Below, piece by piece: positions 6,249 through 9,180 of a stretch of 9,180 nt of DNA (within the stretch, counting starts at the first letter, position 1; each line of letters opens with the position of its first letter). A model generated the notes under the pieces. It had not been told where the DNA came from. It saw only the letters and a program-made list of their open reading frames with translations, and made no database searches. Source of the stretch: JBFGFG01 sp041627475. Lineage in GTDB: Bacteria; Actinomycetota; Nitriliruptoria; Nitriliruptorales; Nitriliruptoraceae. The DNA lies in assembly GCA_041627475.1 (NCBI GenBank), contig JBFKQZ010000121.1, positions 1 to 9,180 on the forward strand, given 5' to 3'. A program made the translations under genes and the position numbers.

Positions 6249-7255
6249 GAGGTCGCCTCCGCGGTCTCGAGTGCGGGCAGTTGTTCCCAGATGTGGCAGC
6301 GCGTGCGGTGTCGTTCGTCGACGACGTGGAGCTCCGGACGCTCCTCCTTGCAGCGGTCCACGACGTGCGGGCACCGCGGCCGGAAGACGCACCCGGACGG
6401 GAAGTTGCTGGGCGAGGGCGGCGAGCCCGGGATCGGGTCGAGCCGCTCGTGCTCGCGCGCGGCGAAGCTCGGGATCGAGGACATCAGCCCACGGGTGTAG
6501 GGGTTCACGGACTCGTAGAAGACGGTCCGCGTGTCCCCCGACTCGAAGATGCGACCGCCGTACATCACGTTGATGCGATCCGCCACGCCGGCGACGAGGC
6601 CGAGGTCGTGGGTGATCAGCATCATCGCAGCGCCGGTCTCCTCGCGCGCCTTCTCCATGACCTCGATGACCTGGGCCTGGATCGTGACGTCGAGGGCCGT
6701 CGTCGGCTCGTCGGCGATGAGGACCTCGGGCTCGTTGGCGATCGCCATCGCGATCATGGCGCGCTGGCGCATGCCGCCCGAGAACTCGTGGGGGTAGTTG
6801 TCGATGCGGATCGTCGGCTCGGGGATGCCCACGAGGTCGAGGAGCTCGATCGAGCGGGCCCGCGCGGCCTGCTTGGAGACACCCTTGTTGTGGATCCGGA
6901 TCCCCTCGACGAGCTGGTTGCCGACCGTGAACACCGGGTTCAGGGCCGTCATGGGGTCCTGGAAGATCATGGCGATGTCGTTGCCCTGCTTCTTGCGCAT
7001 CTCGGAATCGCTGAGATGGAGCAGGTCGACCCCGTGGTAGAGCACCTCGCCCGAGATCTTCGCCGTCCGGGGCAGCAGGCCCATGATCGCCATGGCGGTC
7101 ACGGACTTGCCGGACCCGGACTCCCCGACCACGCCGAGGGCCTCACCCGGCATGACCTCGAAGGTCACGCCGTTGACCGCCTCGACGAGTCCGTCGTCGG
7201 TGGCGAACGCCACGCTGAGGTCGTTGACCTGCAGGACAGGTTCGGCCGTCGACAT
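6245..7255 (-). CDS. oppD: Oligopeptide/dipeptide ABC transporter ATPase, OppD/DppD type
   Basis: The 336-residue protein is the second ATPase of the importer and the probable heterodimer partner of the OppF-type protein. Motifs: Walker A GESGSGKS (residues 44-51), Q-loop FQDP (98-101), signature FSGGMRQR (158-165; the M replacing Q is typical of the OppD branch), Walker B EVLIADEP (Asp182, Glu183), and switch His216. NPY at 251-253 begins the C-terminal extension, which carries Cys289, 295, 302 and 320. The ATG at 7255 shares its A with the last base of the permease stop (TGATG) and has GGGAGG 5 bases upstream, a very good ribosome binding site. A longer frame reaching 7645 is rejected as it reads through the permease gene out of frame. 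Substrate specificity is set by the binding protein and permeases, so the symbol is only family-level. Confidence 0.94.
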   Translation of the reverse strand: MSTAEPVLQVNDLSVAFATDDGLVEAVNGVTFEVMPGEALGVVGESGSGKSVTAMAIMGLLPRTAKISGEVLYHGVDLLHLSDSEMRKKQGNDIAMIFQDPMTALNPVFTVGNQLVEGIRIHNKGVSKQAARARSIELLDLVGIPEPTIRIDNYPHEFSGGMRQRAMIAMAIANEPEVLIADEPTTALDVTIQAQVIEVMEKAREETGAAMMLITHDLGLVAGVADRINVMYGGRIFESGDTRTVFYESVNPYTRGLMSSIPSFAAREHERLDPIPGSPPSPSNFPSGCVFRPRCPHVVDRCKEERPELHVVDERHRTRCHIWEQLPALETAEATS

Positions 7256-8181
7256 CAGGACCTCCCGGTGGTCGGGTCGAGGGCGTCGCGCAGGGCGTCG
7301 CCGAGGAAGTTGATGGCGAGCGTGATGCCGACGATGAAGCCCGCCGGCAGCAGCAGCTCGTAGGGGCGCTCGGTCAGCGAGCCCTTGGCGTCGCTCACGA
7401 GCGTGCCGAGCGTCGTGGCGGGTGCCTGGACGCCGAGCCCGAGGAACGACAGGGTCGACTCGAGGATGATCGCGGTGCCGATCAGCAGGGTCGCGGACAC
7501 CACGATCGGACCGATCGTGTTCGGCAGGATGTGCCGGAACATGATCCGGGGCGACTTCGCGCCCGCCGCACGTGCAGCGAGGACGAACTCCTGGTTCTTG
7601 TACTGGAGGAAGAGGCCACGGACGATGCGGGCGATGCCCGGCCACAGCAGGACACCCAGCAGCACCGCCGTCGAGATCGGCGAACCGCCGTACTCACGGC
7701 CGACGACGATCAGGATCACGAGCGCCGGCACGATCAGGAACAGGTTGGTCAGCTGCGACAGGAACCCGTCCACCCAGCCGCCGAGGTAGCCACCGAGCGC
7801 GCCGATGACGGTGCCGAGCACCGTCGTCAGCAGCGACACGATGATCGCGATCAGCAACGAGAAGCGACCGCCGGAGACGGTGCGGACGAACAGGTCACGG
7901 CCCAGGGCGTCGGTCCCGAAGAAGTGCTCGGCGCCCGGCCCCTGGAGGCGGTTGGCGATGTCGATGCCCTCGACCGTGTACGGCGAGAGCAGTGGGCCGA
8001 ACACGAACGACAGGGCGATCAGGACCAGCGCGATCGTCGAGATGATCGCCAGCTTGTGCTTGCGGAACCGTGTCCACGCCTGCTCGGCGAACGAACGTCC
8101 CTCGACGTTCATCCCCTCGCGCTCGACGACGGCGGACTCGGTCTCGGTGCCCGGCCCCGGGGTCAGCAGTGAGTCACTCAT
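7255..8181 (-). CDS. oppC: Oligopeptide/dipeptide ABC transporter permease, OppC/DppC type
   Basis: The 308-residue inner-membrane permease is half of the substrate channel. A soluble N-terminal stretch of about 35 residues leads to TM1 (about 44-66). The family hallmark EHFFGTDALGRDLFVR (85-100) follows, then further helices at about 106-130, 145-160, 170-190, 222-241 and 277-295. The EAA coupling loop, which docks on the ATPases, is EFVLAARAAGAKSPRIMFRH (198-217). The ending LGDALRDALDPTTGR is typical of OppC/DppC. Its ATG at 8181 lies inside the last codons of the OppB-type gene (8-base overlap), with GAGGAT a short distance upstream, so the two permeases are probably made in equal amounts by coupled translation. 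The length is normal for the family. Confidence 0.95.
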   Translation of the reverse strand: MSDSLLTPGPGTETESAVVEREGMNVEGRSFAEQAWTRFRKHKLAIISTIALVLIALSFVFGPLLSPYTVEGIDIANRLQGPGAEHFFGTDALGRDLFVRTVSGGRFSLLIAIIVSLLTTVLGTVIGALGGYLGGWVDGFLSQLTNLFLIVPALVILIVVGREYGGSPISTAVLLGVLLWPGIARIVRGLFLQYKNQEFVLAARAAGAKSPRIMFRHILPNTIGPIVVSATLLIGTAIILESTLSFLGLGVQAPATTLGTLVSDAKGSLTERPYELLLPAGFIVGITLAINFLGDALRDALDPTTGRS

Positions 8182-9133
8182 AACGGATCCTCGGGTCGAG
8201 CACGCCGTAGATCAGGTCGGCGAGGAGGTTGAAGAAGACGACCAGGGTCGCGATCAGGACGATGATCCCGGTGACCAGGTTCAGGTCGGCCGCGAAGATC
8301 GAGTCGATCAGCAGACGTCCGAGGCCTGGCCAGGCGAAGATCGACTCGGTGACGACCGACCCGCCCAGCAGCGCGGCGAAGTCGATGGCCCAGATCGTGA
8401 CGAGCGGGATCATCGCGTTGCGCATCGCGTGCTTGAAGATCACCGTCCGCCGCGGCAGTCCCTTGGCGCGGGCCGTCCGGATGTAGTCCGAGTTGAGCAC
8501 CTCGAGCATGGCTGCGCGCTGGAACCGGCTCTCCCCGGCCAGCAGCACCAGCATCAGCGTCACCACCGGCAACGTGTGGCTGGCGATCACGTCGCCGAAG
8601 GAGCCGGTGAGCATCTGACTGACGTTGAAGGGTTTCAGGTCGAACCACTGCAACCAGTAGACGACGAAGATCACCTGGAGCAGCAGTCCGAACACGAACG
8701 TCGGCATCGACAGGCCGAAGAACGAGAAGCCAGTGATGATGTAGTCACTCGGTTTGTACTGGTTCACCGCTGAGTACACCCCGAGTATCACCGCGAACGT
8801 GGCGATCAGGATGAACGCCGGCACGGCCAGACGTGCCGAGTTCTTGAACCGGTCCCAGACGAGCGGGGCGACCTCGACGTCACCACGCGACGGCGCCGTC
8901 CCCATGTCGCCCTGCACGGCGTCGCCGAGCCAGTTCGCGAACCGGACCGGGACCGGCTGGTCCAGGTTGTAGAGGTCGATCACGCGGTCGTACGCCGACT
9001 GGTCCAGGTTCACGTTCATCCGCAGCGGCGCCAGCGGGTCGTTGACCTGCGACGTCAACGCATAGACCAGGAAGGTCCCCAGCAGCAGGAGCGGGATGGA
9101 CGTCAGGACACGACGAGTTGCGTACGCGAACAC
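8174..9133 (-). CDS. oppB: Oligopeptide/dipeptide ABC transporter permease, OppB/DppB type
   Basis: The 319-residue inner-membrane permease is the first gene of the four-gene importer operon. TM1 is at about residues 10-26. A large extracytoplasmic loop includes YNLDQPVPVRFANWL and GDMGTAPSRG (the usual GDLG-S element). More helices follow at about 104-121, 132-160, 184-200, 240-262 and 285-308. The EAA loop is DYIRTARAKGLPRRTVIFKH (216-235), and the protein ends in the typical DPRIRYE. The GTG at 9133 is chosen over an ATG at 9169 because GGGGAG stands 7 bases before it and family homology (FAYATRRVL) begins immediately after. No binding-protein gene lies between it and the window edge 47 bases away, so the cognate lipoprotein is either just outside or unlinked. 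Confidence 0.95.
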   Translation of the reverse strand: MFAYATRRVLTSIPLLLLGTFLVYALTSQVNDPLAPLRMNVNLDQSAYDRVIDLYNLDQPVPVRFANWLGDAVQGDMGTAPSRGDVEVAPLVWDRFKNSARLAVPAFILIATFAVILGVYSAVNQYKPSDYIITGFSFFGLSMPTFVFGLLLQVIFVVYWLQWFDLKPFNVSQMLTGSFGDVIASHTLPVVTLMLVLLAGESRFQRAAMLEVLNSDYIRTARAKGLPRRTVIFKHAMRNAMIPLVTIWAIDFAALLGGSVVTESIFAWPGLGRLLIDSIFAADLNLVTGIIVLIATLVVFFNLLADLIYGVLDPRIRYE

Positions 9134-9164
9134 TGCAGATCTCCCCAGATTGCAACGGTCGGCG

Positions 9165-9170
9165 AGCATA
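9165..9170 (-). promoter_or_regulatory. Possible -10 element for the opp operon
   Basis: TATGCT on the minus strand would place a transcription start near 9158, about 25 bases before the OppB GTG. The matching -35 position falls beyond the window edge, so it cannot be checked. If a binding-protein gene lies just upstream and is co-transcribed, this element is meaningless. Confidence 0.2.
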
Positions 9171-9180
9171 GCGATCGACC

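Noticed and set aside
6249..6392. N-terminal extension of the OppF-type ATPase
   Set aside because: It overlaps the end of the OppD-type gene out of frame. The GTG at 6248 has a GGAGG and the standard GTGA coupling.
7256..7645. N-terminal extension of the OppD-type ATPase
   Set aside because: It reads the permease gene in the wrong frame; the ATG at 7255 with GGGAGG and the TGATG junction is clearly better.

Overview
This is a very high-GC window (about 70% by eye), densely packed with genes, with short or negative intergenic distances, frequent GTG starts and AGGAGG-type ribosome binding sites. That style, together with a SecG of the GGGLSDMFGG type, a BlaI/M56 pair and a small membrane PH-domain protein, points to an actinobacterium or close relative. 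I cannot name a genus from the sequence. No RNA gene, insertion sequence, CRISPR array or attachment site is visible, and no gene-free stretch exceeds 100 bases.

Layout. Minus strand, read right to left from 3234: a BlaI/MecI-type repressor, an M56 (BlaR1-like) membrane metallopeptidase, the translocase subunit SecG, and a family 5 solute-binding lipoprotein that runs off the left edge. Plus strand, 3321 to 5152: a 12-helix major facilitator exporter translationally coupled to a membrane-anchored PH-domain protein. Minus strand, 9133 down to 5157: a complete oligopeptide/dipeptide ABC transporter core of two permeases (OppB, OppC) and two ATPases (OppD, OppF), with every junction overlapping. 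The plus-strand pair and the ABC operon converge, and their two stop codons sit in one 16-bp perfect palindrome.

How the genes may work together. The BlaI/M56 pair resembles a signal-responsive derepression switch. The M56 protein keeps the zinc-binding HELAH...E site but has only a short C-terminal tail of about 130 residues in place of the penicillin-binding sensor of BlaR1. No beta-lactamase or PBP gene is nearby; the divergent neighbour is an exporter. The 86-bp divergent region holds a good promoter for blaI (GTGACA, 17 bp, TAGAGT) overlapped by two inverted repeats that could be operators. I infer, without proof, that BlaI controls its own operon and perhaps the exporter. The ABC operon is an ordinary peptide-importer core. 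Its binding protein is either beyond the right edge or encoded elsewhere, and the lipoprotein at the left edge is a candidate.

The most unusual direct observation is that the binding-protein gene at the left has no ATG, GTG or TTG start anywhere near its signal peptide. The only start that fits is a CTG overlapping the secG stop codon. I do not see a clearly undescribed system. The BlaI/M56/exporter/PH-protein cluster is the best candidate for one.
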